From: Rhodospirillales bacterium
GTDB taxonomy: Bacteria > Pseudomonadota > Alphaproteobacteria > Rhodospirillales > Casp-alpha2
DNA: 14,603 nt
NCBI GenBank assembly: GCA_028282185.1
Contig: JANQIJ010000014.1
Coordinates: forward strand, 1 to 14,603
Reading direction: 5' to 3'
Part shown: positions 7,866 to 14,603 of the stretch, one piece after another
Layout: each line of letters opens with the position of its first letter
How positions within the stretch are numbered: position 1 is the first letter of the stretch
Position numbers and translations under genes: made by a program
The notes under the pieces: model-generated
The model's database searches: none
What the model saw: the letters and a program-made list of their open reading frames with translations, nothing else
Told to the model about the DNA's origin: nothing

Positions 7866-8357
7866 TCAGTTGCCGCGAAATTCTCCACCCGGCTGCATCC
7901 GCCGGAAATTCTCCGTCCATTGGGCTCTGAGTTCTTCTTCCGTCTGGCCGAGGTCGTAGGCCGGGCTGGTGACGGAGAGGGCGGTCTCGACATCAATGAC
8001 GACGATCCCGGACATGCGGTCCGCCAAATCGCCCCAGCCGTCGAAGTGTGGGCGCAGGCCTGAGAATGCAACATCGTCCTTGCCGACGAAACGTGCCTTG
8101 CCCTTGAACCGGCAGCCCTTGCGGGCGAAGGAATCGACGAAATTGACCTCGACCCGGGGGTTGGCGGCGATGTTTCGGAGCGTATTGGGCGAGCGCAGCT
8201 CGGCATAGGCGAGGGTGCTGCCATCCACCACCACGAACGTGCCCTTGGGTGACAGGTTGGGGGCGCCGTCGGGGCTCACGGAGGCGAGAAAGCCCAGGCG
8301 CTGTTCCGTGACCGTCTTGGCCATTTCATCCGTAATTTTCGCTGTACTTTGGCCCAT
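7866..8357 (-). CDS. Pyridoxamine 5'-phosphate oxidase-like flavin-binding protein
   Basis: This 163-residue protein belongs to the FMN-binding split-barrel (PNPOx-like) superfamily. The core is visible: RLGFLASVSPDGAPNLSPKGTFVVVDG, then LAYAELRSPNTLRNIAANPRVEVNFVD, the strand pattern that binds flavin in this fold. It is not the biosynthetic PdxH, which has different C-terminal signatures; its substrate cannot be told from sequence. The frame is open up to a TTG at 8366, but AAAGGA sits about 10 nt before ATG 8357 and almost on top of the TTG, so I start at 8357. Its composition is host-like, so the AT-rich insert ends before it. It diverges from dapB. Confidence 0.85.
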   Translation of the reverse strand: MGQSTAKITDEMAKTVTEQRLGFLASVSPDGAPNLSPKGTFVVVDGSTLAYAELRSPNTLRNIAANPRVEVNFVDSFARKGCRFKGKARFVGKDDVAFSGLRPHFDGWGDLADRMSGIVVIDVETALSVTSPAYDLGQTEEELRAQWTENFRRMQPGGEFRGN

Positions 8358-8435
8358 GGCGCCCAATTCCTTTGATAACTTTCCGGTTTCTTTCCCGTGC
8401 CCTCGAACTTAAATTGCCGCACGGAAACAAGGAAA

Positions 8436-8449
8436 GAGCCGTTCGGCTC
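8436..8449 (+). other. Small hairpin in the dapB leader
   Basis: GAGCC-GTTC-GGCTC is a perfect 5-bp stem with a 4-nt loop. It ends 1 nt before the AGGA ribosome-binding site (8451-8454) of dapB. It could modulate initiation, but a short GC stem is common in a genome this GC-rich. I see no confident promoter in the 8358-8463 intergenic region. Confidence 0.25.
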
Positions 8450-8463
8450 CAGGACATGGAACC

Positions 8464-9264
8464 ATGAAGATCGGAATTGTCGGCGCGGGTGGGCGCATGG
8501 GGCGCATGCTCATCGAAACGGTGCTGGAGACCGAGGGTGCCGAGCTCGCCGGCGGTACGGAAACGCCGTCGAGCAACCTTTTGGGCAAGGACCTGGGGGC
8601 CCTGGTCGGTGCGGAGGACCAGGGCGTCGCGGTGACCGAGGATGCGCGCGTCTTGTTCGAGGCATCCGACGTGGTCATCGATTTCACGGTGCCGGCGGCC
8701 ACGGCGGCCCATGCGGCGCTCGCCGCCGAGATCGGCACGGCCATGGTTATCGGCACCACGGGTCTGGATGCGGCGCAGCAGGCGGACGTCGAGGCCGCGT
8801 CCCACGCTGCCTCGGTGGTCCAGGCCGGGAACATGTCCATGGGCGTCAACCTGCTGGTCGGCCTGGCCGAACAGGTTGCGGCGGCCTTGGGCGCCGAATA
8901 CGACATCGAGGTCGTTGAGATGCACCACAAGCACAAGATCGACGCGCCCTCCGGCACGGCCCTGATGCTGGGCCAGGCGGCCGCCAAGGGACGGGGCCTG
9001 GACCATAATGATGCGGCCGTCTACGCTCGCGAGGGCCATACCGGCGCTCGGCCGGGCGGCGCCATCGGCTATGCGACGCTCCGCGGTGGCGACGTGGTGG
9101 GCGAGCATTCGGTACTGTTCGCCGGCCTGGGCGAACGGGTGGAGCTGACCCACCGGGCCACCAACCGGAGCATCTTCGCCCGTGGCGCCGTGCGCGCCGC
9201 CCTTTGGACCGGCGGCCAGGCGCCGGGGCTCTATTCCATGCGGGATGTGTTGGGCTTGGCTTGA
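8464..9264 (+). CDS. dapB: DapB, 4-hydroxy-tetrahydrodipicolinate reductase
   Basis: DapB reduces 4-hydroxy-tetrahydrodipicolinate with NAD(P)H in the diaminopimelate/lysine pathway that feeds peptidoglycan and protein synthesis. The Rossmann loop GAGGRMG is at residues 7-13, a GTTG nicotinamide loop at 98-101, and the catalytic signature EMHHKHKIDAPSGT at 152-165. H154 and K158 correspond to the E. coli catalytic His159 and Lys163. The C-terminus has HRATNRSIFARGAVRAALW, as expected. At 266 residues it is full length. AGGA (8451-8454) lies 9 nt upstream of the ATG. dapB often follows dnaJ in Alphaproteobacteria; here the PadR insert and the oxidase-like gene separate them. It converges on the DUF2244 gene with a 28-bp gap. 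Confidence 0.97.
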   Translation: MKIGIVGAGGRMGRMLIETVLETEGAELAGGTETPSSNLLGKDLGALVGAEDQGVAVTEDARVLFEASDVVIDFTVPAATAAHAALAAEIGTAMVIGTTGLDAAQQADVEAASHAASVVQAGNMSMGVNLLVGLAEQVAAALGAEYDIEVVEMHHKHKIDAPSGTALMLGQAAAKGRGLDHNDAAVYAREGHTGARPGGAIGYATLRGGDVVGEHSVLFAGLGERVELTHRATNRSIFARGAVRAALWTGGQAPGLYSMRDVLGLA

Positions 9265-9292
9265 GGGCCTAAGGCGGGGACGCCGGAATTCT

Positions 9293-9793
9293 CTACGCCC
9301 GGGCGCCGGAGAAATCGGGCTGGCGCAGGTCGGCCAAGACGGATTTCAGCCGTTCCGCCATTTTTAGTTTTTCATCCAACGTCAGAAACCGGCCAATGGC
9401 GATAGACCGGCCGTGCGAGCGCAGCACCAAGCGCGCGCCCCGACCGCGGCTCTCGTCAACCCGTATCTGCAGCCATTGCGGCTGAAACGTCCAGGCGTTG
9501 CGCCGGCCCCAATGGTCGATCCGTTCGACGGTCAACTCGCGGGCCGTCACGGCGATGGTTTCGACCTCACGCCCGCGGCGCAAATTGAGGCGCAACAGGC
9601 CATAGAGCAACAGCACCTCGATACCCATGAGCGGTAGTACCGGCCAGGCGCCCAGGGCCACGAACATCCCGGCCACCGGGACCCAGACGATGGCCATCAC
9701 CCACATCAAGGTATGCACGCCCTTGACCGTGTTGGAGCGGTGCGGACGAAGTTCGGTTCGGTAGACAAGACCGTCGGATTGGCAATCTGACAT
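9293..9793 (-). CDS. DUF2244 family membrane protein
   Basis: A 166-residue protein matching the DUF2244 family, whose role is unknown. The early motif YRTELRPHRSN is followed by two membrane helices at about residues 25-48 and 50-68 (LMWVMAIVWVPVAGMFVALG, then LPLMGIEVLLLYGLL). A cytosolic beta-rich part follows (WTFQPQWLQIRVDE, LRSHGRSIAIGRFLTLDEK). The frame is open far upstream, over nth on the other strand, but the family similarity starts at MSDCQSDG, so I use ATG 9793. A GGAAAGGA lies about 19 nt upstream, further than usual, leaving the exact start slightly open. It diverges from nth, its common neighbour in Alphaproteobacteria. Confidence 0.85.
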   Translation of the reverse strand: MSDCQSDGLVYRTELRPHRSNTVKGVHTLMWVMAIVWVPVAGMFVALGAWPVLPLMGIEVLLLYGLLRLNLRRGREVETIAVTARELTVERIDHWGRRNAWTFQPQWLQIRVDESRGRGARLVLRSHGRSIAIGRFLTLDEKLKMAERLKSVLADLRQPDFSGARA

Positions 9794-9895
9794 GGCGTCA
9801 ATGATCGCCGGATCCTTTCCCCCGGACAAGAATTTTTCTAGATTGACGGCCGTGCCGATCGCGTCGACCAACAACCAGGCCCGCCAAAATCCCCG

Positions 9896-10528
9896 ATGAA
9901 TAAAACGGACATCGAAGAATTTTACCGCCGGCTCCAGGTCGCCAACCCGGAACCCAAGGGCGAACTGGATTGGATCAACCCCTTCACCCTGCTGGTCGCG
10001 GTGGTGCTGTCCGCCCAGGCGACGGATGTCGGCGTCAACAAGGCAACGGGCCCTCTGTTCAAGGTCGCCGACACGCCGGAAAAGATGGCGGCCTTGGGCG
10101 AGGCCAAGATCCGCGACTACGTGAAGACCATCGGCCTTTATCGCAACAAGGCGAAGAACGTCCATAAGCTGTCGCAGATCCTGATCGATGAGCACGGCAG
10201 CGAGGTGCCGGACGATCAAGAGGCCTTGGAAGCGCTGCCCGGCGTCGGTCGGAAAACCGCCAACGTGGTCCGCAACATCGCCTTCGGTGCGCCGACCATC
10301 GCCGTGGACACCCATATCTTCCGCATCGGCAACCGCACCGGCCTGGCGCCCGGCAAAACGCCCTTGGCCGTGGAAAAGAAACTGTTGAAGGTCACGCCCG
10401 AGGCCTACATGCAGCACGCGCATCACTGGTTGATCTTGTTGGGCCGCTACATCTGTAAGGCGCGGAAGCCCGATTGCCCGGCCTGCCCGGTAAGCGACCT
10501 CTGCCGCTTCAAGGGCAAGACGCTCTAG
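9896..10528 (+). CDS. nth: Endonuclease III
   Basis: Nth is a DNA glycosylase/AP lyase that removes oxidised pyrimidines and nicks the abasic site in base-excision repair. The helix-hairpin-helix LPGVGRKTANVV contains the catalytic Lys120, and VDTHIFR contains Asp138; both positions equal those of E. coli Nth. The [4Fe-4S] cluster is ligated by Cys187, 194, 197 and 203 (C-x6-C-x2-C-x5-C), also as in E. coli. Length 210 is normal. There is no clear ribosome-binding site before the ATG at 9896. I see nothing convincing in the 102 bp between it and the divergent DUF2244 gene. It converges with the lipoprotein gene, with stops 12 bp apart. Confidence 0.97.
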   Translation: MNKTDIEEFYRRLQVANPEPKGELDWINPFTLLVAVVLSAQATDVGVNKATGPLFKVADTPEKMAALGEAKIRDYVKTIGLYRNKAKNVHKLSQILIDEHGSEVPDDQEALEALPGVGRKTANVVRNIAFGAPTIAVDTHIFRIGNRTGLAPGKTPLAVEKKLLKVTPEAYMQHAHHWLILLGRYICKARKPDCPACPVSDLCRFKGKTL

Positions 10529-10540
10529 CCGGCCGATGGA

Positions 10541-11044
10541 TCAGCCTGCCCGTTCGCGTGGCGTCACCTTGAGGCAGTCGGCCGCCGCCATGGCGCCGCC
10601 CCGGCTGTTCCGGGCCTCCAAATGGGCGACCCTTAATGGCCCCGGCAAGGGCTTGCCGTCCGGGTCCGCGGGGCCCCTGTCATCACCATAAAGATAGACA
10701 TCCAGGACGCAATCGATGCCCTGGAAGCGCAGTATTTCGGCGCCTTTGTCCTGGCGCTGAAAGACTGGTGATCCCAGCGCCGCTACCAACCGTTCCCGTG
10801 AATAGGTTCGCAGAGTCGGCGGGTCGAGGGCGGGCAAGGGGGGGAGTCGCGCGACCTGGGGCGCGGGCGCGGCGGCCGGCGGCGGCGGTGAGGCGGCCGG
10901 GTCGGGCGGGGCAACTGGGCCGGCGGAGGCGGCGGTGGTCGGCTCCGGCGTCGGCGCGGTAGCGACGCAGCCGGCGAGCACGAGGCCCCATACGGCAGCT
11001 GACCAAGGGGCCGGAACCAGCGGGCCGTTCGGCGAGCGGCTCAA
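10541..11044 (-). CDS. Proline-rich lipoprotein, function unknown
   Basis: The 167-residue product begins with a short signal peptide ending in the lipobox LAGC (residues 23-26), so Cys26 should be lipidated. Residues 30-75 are a Pro/Ala-rich linker, a length that could span periplasm or cell wall. The C-terminal domain (78-167) reads TYSRERLVAALGSPVFQRQD, then ILRFQGIDCVLDVYLYGDD and HLEARNSRGGAMAAADCL. It resembles a small BamE/SmpA-like alpha-beta fold with two cysteines (112 and 157) that might pair. The start is TTG, overlapping the bactofilin stop as TTGA, with no clear ribosome-binding site; coupling to bactofilin translation would explain this. It is the last gene of the EI24-bactofilin operon. 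Confidence 0.75.
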   Translation of the reverse strand: MSRSPNGPLVPAPWSAAVWGLVLAGCVATAPTPEPTTAASAGPVAPPDPAASPPPPAAAPAPQVARLPPLPALDPPTLRTYSRERLVAALGSPVFQRQDKGAEILRFQGIDCVLDVYLYGDDRGPADPDGKPLPGPLRVAHLEARNSRGGAMAAADCLKVTPRERAG

Positions 11045-11574
11045 TCGTCGTCCAGGGTCTGCATGTCGCCGGAAATCTCGCCGCCCTGTTCGATGACGAT
11101 CCGGCCATAGCGGATGGTGCCCTGAACCCGGCCGCCGGCGCGCACGACGAGGCGCCCGCGGGCGATCAACTCGCCCTCGAAACGGCCGGAAATATCGGCC
11201 TCTTCGACATCGGCGTTGCCCTTGAACACGCCGGTCGGCGAGACCTCGATCAGCCGCGCGGAAGGCAGGGTGACCTCGACCTGACCCTCGACCACCAGGC
11301 GGTCACAGGAGGTTATCTCGCCGGTCAGTGAAATATCGCGGCCAACGATCAGGCGTTTCTGATCGGAGCCGCCGTCGATGCTGCGCGCCCGGTCGAGCCG
11401 GCGGGCGGCGGCCGGAATTTCCGGCGGGCGGCGGTGGGCGTCGGGCTGAATGCCGGACGACGTCGGCGGTTTGGGCGCATGCGAGCCTTTGCGGGAAAAC
11501 GGTTTGAGCGGCGGCGCCGAAAGATCGTCGCCGTCGTTGTCGCCGGGCGCGCCGGCGTCCTTGTCGTCGCTCAC
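11041..11574 (-). CDS. Bactofilin family protein
   Basis: Bactofilins polymerise into cytoskeletal filaments that organise cell-wall growth, stalks or polarity. The beta-helical domain is evident in the C-terminal 105 residues: KRLIVGRDISLTGEITSCDR, LVVEGQVEV, SPTGVFKGNADVEEADISGR, then GRLVVRAGGRVQGTIRYGRI. The N-terminal part is Asp/Pro-rich and disordered. I start at GTG 11574, which has AAGGA 7 nt upstream and gives 177 residues. An ATG at 11650 has a good AGAAGGG and reads MFGNKSSGTGITAAPQ before a TAA. Dropping one C from a CCCC run would join it to this frame, so a longer product or a frameshift is possible. It is the middle gene of the operon. Confidence 0.85.
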   Translation of the reverse strand: MSDDKDAGAPGDNDGDDLSAPPLKPFSRKGSHAPKPPTSSGIQPDAHRRPPEIPAAARRLDRARSIDGGSDQKRLIVGRDISLTGEITSCDRLVVEGQVEVTLPSARLIEVSPTGVFKGNADVEEADISGRFEGELIARGRLVVRAGGRVQGTIRYGRIVIEQGGEISGDMQTLDDD

Positions 11575-11599
11575 GTTGGTGTCCTTATCGCCCGTATCC

Positions 11600-11650
11600 T
11601 TATTGGGGTGCGGCCGTGATGCCCGTGCCCGAGGATTTGTTGCCAAACAT
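11600..11650 (-). CDS. 16-codon ORF at the expected bactofilin start
   Basis: ATG at 11650 follows the EI24-protein stop by 10 nt and has AGAAGGG just upstream. It encodes MFGNKSSGTGITAAPQ and stops at TAA 11600-11602, before the GTG start of bactofilin. Bactofilins commonly begin with MF, so this may be the original N-terminus separated by a one-base frameshift in a CCCC run. Confidence 0.4.
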   Translation of the reverse strand: MFGNKSSGTGITAAPQ

Positions 11651-11660
11651 CGACCCTTCT

Positions 11661-12440
11661 TTACGCGTCCGGCCGGGTCCCGTCCAGCACGGAATTGCCG
11701 CCGCGGCCGACAGTCCGAGAGGCCAGATCGCGGTCGTCGGCGGATGTTTCCGCGGTCTGGACCGAGCGCCCCTCAGTCATGTCCGCCGGTCGCCAGGTCT
11801 GGAACAGATGGACCATGGCGGCGGTGGCGATCACCGGCGTCAGCAGGTTGACCAGCGGTACCGTCAACAGCAGGGCCGTCGCCACCCCGGCGAGGAACAG
11901 TTGTCCCGAATGGGCCCGGCGCAACAGGATCACGTCGCGCAGGCCGAGACGCCGGGCGGCGACCATTTCAAAATACTCGCGGCCCAGGAGATAGCCGTTC
12001 ACCGCATAGAACAACACCGGATAGGCCGGCCCCAGCAGCATGAAGGGCAACAGCATCAGGTTGAGCAGCACCACCAGGCCAAGGAACTTGGCCGCCATGG
12101 AGACCTGTTCGCCCATGGGCTGGCCGCCGGCGGGTGCGAGGCTGGGGTAGTGCCGCTGCTCGACGGATTCGGCGACCTGGTCCAGGAATAGGGCGACCAC
12201 CGCGGAAACCACGCCCGGGAACAAGACCCAGGTCAGGACCAGGACCAGGGCGCCGGAAAGGGTGTCGGAAATCGTCTCCAGCCAGGGGATTTCGAACAGC
12301 GCCGTATGCCGGATAACGAAGCCGGCCGAAATCCAAAGCACGACAAATACGCCGATCGCCAGGCCGATGCCGATCCACAGCGGTTTGCGGGTGTTCTTGT
12401 CGCCCAATTGCTGGACGGCCTTGAGGAATGCGCCGATCAT
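11661..12440 (-). CDS. EI24/CysZ-type membrane protein
   Basis: A 259-residue multi-spanning inner-membrane protein of the EI24 domain family (PF07264, which includes the sulfate permease CysZ). It starts MIGAFLKAVQQLGDKNTRK. Hydrophobic segments lie at about 21-43, 61-86, 118-152 (two helices) and 181-212. The family motif GREYFEMVAARRL is at 153-165. The C-terminal 40 residues are hydrophilic. The frame is open far upstream, over the kinase gene, but family similarity begins at ATG 12440. I see no ribosome-binding site there. Sulfate transport is a guess from family; in Alphaproteobacteria many EI24 proteins are uncharacterised. It is the first gene of a - strand operon with bactofilin 10-86 bp downstream, depending on the start used. 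Confidence 0.8.
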   Translation of the reverse strand: MIGAFLKAVQQLGDKNTRKPLWIGIGLAIGVFVVLWISAGFVIRHTALFEIPWLETISDTLSGALVLVLTWVLFPGVVSAVVALFLDQVAESVEQRHYPSLAPAGGQPMGEQVSMAAKFLGLVVLLNLMLLPFMLLGPAYPVLFYAVNGYLLGREYFEMVAARRLGLRDVILLRRAHSGQLFLAGVATALLLTVPLVNLLTPVIATAAMVHLFQTWRPADMTEGRSVQTAETSADDRDLASRTVGRGGNSVLDGTRPDA

Positions 12441-12517
12441 GAAGGGAGAGTTGTCCGATTTGCCGGCGAATTCAAGCGGGGCGTTCCCGGCGGGCCGGAT
12501 CGGGCCGCATGCCGGGC

Positions 12518-12545
12518 TGGACTGCGCCGCCGTCGCCGCTATACT
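12518..12545 (+). promoter_or_regulatory. Possible promoter of the adenosine kinase-typA operon
   Basis: TGGACT (12518-12523), a 16-nt spacer and TATACT (12540-12545) match 4/6 and 5/6 of the sigma70 elements. Transcription would start near 12552, about 33 nt before the kinase ATG. It lies in the 144-bp divergent gap with the EI24 gene; I see no clear promoter for the opposite strand. Confidence 0.4.
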
Positions 12546-12584
12546 CCGCGCCGATTCCATGGGAACCAAGCAGAAGGATCGCAA

Positions 12585-13580
12585 ATGTCCGACCCTCGGT
12601 TTGACGTTGTCGGCCTCGGCAACGCAATTGTCGACGTGCTGACCCGAACGGAAGACGCCTTCCTGGCCGATCAGGGCCTGGACAAGGGCGCCATGACCCT
12701 GGTCGACCAGGAACGGTCGCGCCAGATCTACGACAAAGTCGGCCCGGCGACCGAATGCTCCGGCGGATCGGCGGCCAACACCATCGCCGTTCTGGCCGGC
12801 CTGGGTGGGCGCGCCGCTTTCATGGGCCGTGTGCGGGACGACGAATTGGGCCGCATCTTCGCCCACGATATCCGCGCCATGGGCGTGCGTTATGAGACGC
12901 CGCCCGCGGCTGATGGGCCGGACACGGCGAACTGCTTGGTCCTGGTTAGCCCCGACGCCGAGCGGACGATGCTGACCTATTTGGGCGCCAGCGTGCATTT
13001 CGGCCCGGGTGACCTGGAACCCGAGGTGATCCGCGATGCCCGTGTGACCTATCTGGAGGGCTATTTGTGGGACCCGCCGGCGGCCAAGGAGGCGTTTCGC
13101 GCCGCCGCCCGCGAAGCCCACGCGGCCGGGCGCGAAGTCGCCTTGTCCCTGTCGGACCCGTTCTGCGTCGACCGCCACCGGGACGATTTCCTGCATTTGA
13201 TCGAGGGCGAAGTTGATATCCTATTCGCCAACGAGGATGAAATCCTGTCCCTCTATCAGGTCGAAACCTTCGACGCGGCCCTGCAGCAGGTGCGCGGCCA
13301 TTGCAAGGTCGCCGCCCTGACCCGGTCGGAAAAGGGTTCGGTCGTCGTTGCCGGGGACGAGGTCCATGTGATCGACGCGGCTGCCGTCGACCAAGTCAAG
13401 GACACGACCGGGGCCGGCGATGCCTATGCGGCCGGTTTCTTGTATGGCCATACCCAGGGGCATGACCTGGCGACCTGCGCGCGGATCGGCGGGGTCTGCG
13501 CCGCCCGGGTGATTTCCGCCATGGGGGCGCGGCCCGACGATGACCTTCGGCCCGCGGTCGAGGACGTCCTTCGGCCATGA
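12585..13580 (+). CDS. PfkB-family carbohydrate kinase, probable adenosine kinase
   Basis: A 331-residue ribokinase/PfkB-fold enzyme. It most resembles alphaproteobacterial adenosine kinases, which phosphorylate adenosine to AMP in purine salvage. GGSAANT (60-66) is the N-terminal substrate loop. The C-terminal PfkB signature DTTGAGDAYAAG begins at 273, and Asp279 is the expected catalytic base. NEDEILSLY (about 216-224) is the usual central motif. The start at ATG 12585 is set by AGAAGGA (12572-12578), 6 nt upstream, and by the family N-terminus FDVVGLGNAIVD; the frame is open further up without support. It overlaps typA by ATGA. Adenosine is the probable, but not proven, substrate. Confidence 0.88.
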   Translation: MSDPRFDVVGLGNAIVDVLTRTEDAFLADQGLDKGAMTLVDQERSRQIYDKVGPATECSGGSAANTIAVLAGLGGRAAFMGRVRDDELGRIFAHDIRAMGVRYETPPAADGPDTANCLVLVSPDAERTMLTYLGASVHFGPGDLEPEVIRDARVTYLEGYLWDPPAAKEAFRAAAREAHAAGREVALSLSDPFCVDRHRDDFLHLIEGEVDILFANEDEILSLYQVETFDAALQQVRGHCKVAALTRSEKGSVVVAGDEVHVIDAAAVDQVKDTTGAGDAYAAGFLYGHTQGHDLATCARIGGVCAARVISAMGARPDDDLRPAVEDVLRP

Positions 13581-14603
13581 GCCAGGCCACCGCCCGCGCG
13601 CGGCTTCGGAATATCGCCATCATCGCCCATGTTGACCACGGCAAGACGACGTTGGTCGACGGCCTGCTGCGCCAATCGGGTGCCTTTCGCGCCAATCAGT
13701 CGGTGGCTGAACGCGCGCTCGATTCCGGTGATCTGGAACGTGAACGGGGCATCACAATCCTGGCGAAATGCACCTCCGTCGAATGGCGCGACCATCGTAT
13801 CAACATCGTCGACACGCCGGGCCACGCGGATTTCGGCGGTGAAGTCGAACGCATCCTCGGCATGGTCGACGGCGTGCTGTTGCTGGTCGACGCGGCCGAG
13901 GGCCCCATGCCGCAGACCAAGTTCGTCCTGACCAAGGCCCTGGGCCTGGGTCTGCGACCCATCGTCGTGATCAACAAGGTGGACCGCCCGGACGCGCGCA
14001 TCGATCAGGTCCATGAAGAGGTCTTCGATCTGTTTGCGGCCCTGGACGCGACAGAGGAACAGCTGGACTTCCCCCTGCTTTATGCTTCCGGGCGCGACGG
14101 CTGGGCCGGGGCCGAACCGGACGCCCGAGGCGATGGATTGGAGCCGCTGTTCCAGATGATCACCGACCATGTGTCGGCACCCGCCGTCGATGATGAGGTG
14201 GCGCCCTTCGCCATGCTGGCGACGACGTTGGAGGCGGACCCCTATCTGGGACGCATCCTGACCGGGCGCATCCAGTCGGGTGCGGTGGAGGCCAACATGC
14301 CGATTAAGGCGCTGGACCGGGACGGTAATTCGGTCGAGCAGGGCCGCGCGTCCAAGATCCTGGTGTTCCGCGACCTGAAACGCCAGCCGGTGGACCGGGC
14401 CGAGGCCGGCGACATCGTCGCCATCGCCGGCCTGGCCAAGGCAACCGTGGCCGATACGCTCTGCGATCCGGCGGTGGAAACCCCGCTGGCGGCTCAGCCG
14501 GTGGACCCGAGACTGGACCTTGTCGCCATCCTGCCCGGCAAGCGGCGAATCGTTGATCGAAAAGGTCATGGACAGGGTCGGCGGGTCCACCCGCTGAGCC
14601 GCC
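13577..14603 (+). CDS. typA: TypA/BipA, ribosome-associated GTPase, partial and disrupted at the 3' end
   Basis: TypA is a translational GTPase related to EF-G that acts on the ribosome and in 50S assembly, mainly under stress and cold. G motifs are all present: AHVDHGKT (17-24), the ERERGITI switch, DTPGHADFGGEVER and NKVD. Domain II follows with LATTLEADPYLGRILTGRI. The real sequence reaches AAQPVDP at residue 311 (14509). After that the frame stays open to the window end, but its 31 residues (RLDLVAILPGKRR...) are the antisense of TypA's own next segment. The remaining 270 or so residues of a normal TypA of about 600 are absent. It starts inside the kinase stop (ATGA) and is probably translationally coupled to it. 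Confidence 0.92.
   Translation, partial: MSQATARARLRNIAIIAHVDHGKTTLVDGLLRQSGAFRANQSVAERALDSGDLERERGITILAKCTSVEWRDHRINIVDTPGHADFGGEVERILGMVDGVLLLVDAAEGPMPQTKFVLTKALGLGLRPIVVINKVDRPDARIDQVHEEVFDLFAALDATEEQLDFPLLYASGRDGWAGAEPDARGDGLEPLFQMITDHVSAPAVDDEVAPFAMLATTLEADPYLGRILTGRIQSGAVEANMPIKALDRDGNSVEQGRASKILVFRDLKRQPVDRAEAGDIVAIAGLAKATVADTLCDPAVETPLAAQPVDPRLDLVAILPGKRRIVDRKGHGQGRRVHPLSR
14488..14509 (+). repeat. Left arm of the typA fold-back inverted repeat
   Basis: These 22 bases (GGCGGCTCAGCCGGTGGACC and on) are repeated in reverse complement at 14582-14603 with one mismatch (14499 C). The spacer is 72 bp. In frame they encode the AAQPVDP of TypA. Confidence 0.9.
14510..14603 (-). other. Inverted copy of the following typA segment (fold-back)
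   Basis: Read on the - strand from the window end, these bases encode AAQRVDPPTL, then SMTFSINDSPLAGQDGDKVQ and S. That is the TypA sequence that should follow residue 308 on the + strand. The bases therefore come from the same gene but are inverted. The join lies on GACCCG (14504-14509), which is present in both orientations. Confidence 0.9.

Noticed and set aside
6821..7870. Flanking repeats for the AT-rich insert (CTGAGG near 6828, inverted near 7864)
   Set aside because: Only six bases match, too short to call an attachment site or target duplication.
9273..9284. GGCG-GGGA-CGCC hairpin between dapB and the DUF2244 gene
   Set aside because: Only 4 bp with no T-run; expected by chance at this GC content.
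9794..9807. Non-standard ATT or ATC start for the DUF2244 gene, closer to the GGAAAGGA
   Set aside because: Spacing would be better, but such starts are very rare and the ATG at 9793 matches the family N-terminus.
9794..10426. Upstream extension of the DUF2244 frame across nth
   Set aside because: This part is antisense to nth, which has all its catalytic residues; family similarity begins only at 9793.
12441..13196. Upstream extension of the EI24 frame across the kinase gene
   Set aside because: Antisense to a well-supported PfkB kinase; the membrane protein's family start is at 12440.
13424..14590. Long - strand frame whose first 30 residues look like TypA
   Set aside because: The similarity comes only from the inverted segment at the window end. 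From about 14509 downward the frame is the antisense of the real typA and kinase genes.

Overview
The window is a GC-rich stretch of chromosome from an alphaproteobacterium. The gene content and order fit a Rhodospirillales-like lineage: rdgB-rph diverging from hrcA-grpE, then dnaK-dnaJ, dapB, DUF2244/nth, an EI24-bactofilin-lipoprotein set, a PfkB-type adenosine kinase and typA. I judged the lineage from protein motifs and gene order only, so the genus is open.

Layout. Positions 1-101 carry a fragment of an S1 sulfatase on the + strand, fused to an rdgB gene on the - strand that is cut after residue 124. The rest of the rdgB-rph pair (485-1210, -) follows. A divergent intergenic region of about 210 bp leads into the heat-shock block on the + strand: hrcA (1423-2475), grpE (2516-3331), a 247-bp promoter/leader region, dnaK (3579-5561) and dnaJ (5663-6820). 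This block encodes the HrcA repressor and the full DnaK-DnaJ-GrpE chaperone machine. Between dnaJ and dapB lies an AT-richer insert on the - strand, about 6821-7862. It encodes a small PadR-family regulator and a 196-aa protein resembling the 'permease prefix domain 2' of PadR-linked ABC permeases, but with no permease attached. Next come a pyridoxamine-5'-phosphate-oxidase-like protein (-), dapB (+), a DUF2244 membrane protein (-) and nth (+).

Right part. A probable - strand operon (12440 to 10541) encodes an EI24/CysZ-type membrane protein, a bactofilin and a proline-rich lipoprotein. Diverging from it on the + strand are a PfkB-family adenosine kinase and, overlapping by ATGA, typA/bipA.

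The ends matter most for interpretation. typA reads normally to residue 311 (14509). The remaining 94 bases are the reverse complement of typA itself, so the sequence folds back on its own gene. At the other end rdgB is joined to an unrelated sulfatase. Both joins sit on short microhomologies. The simplest reading is that the window is one contig with chimeric ends from amplification or assembly. I found no CRISPR array, tRNA, rRNA, transposase or CIRCE element. The most biologically interesting parts are the PadR plus orphan-prefix insert, the bactofilin-lipoprotein-EI24 operon with its ambiguous bactofilin start, and the structured dnaK leader.
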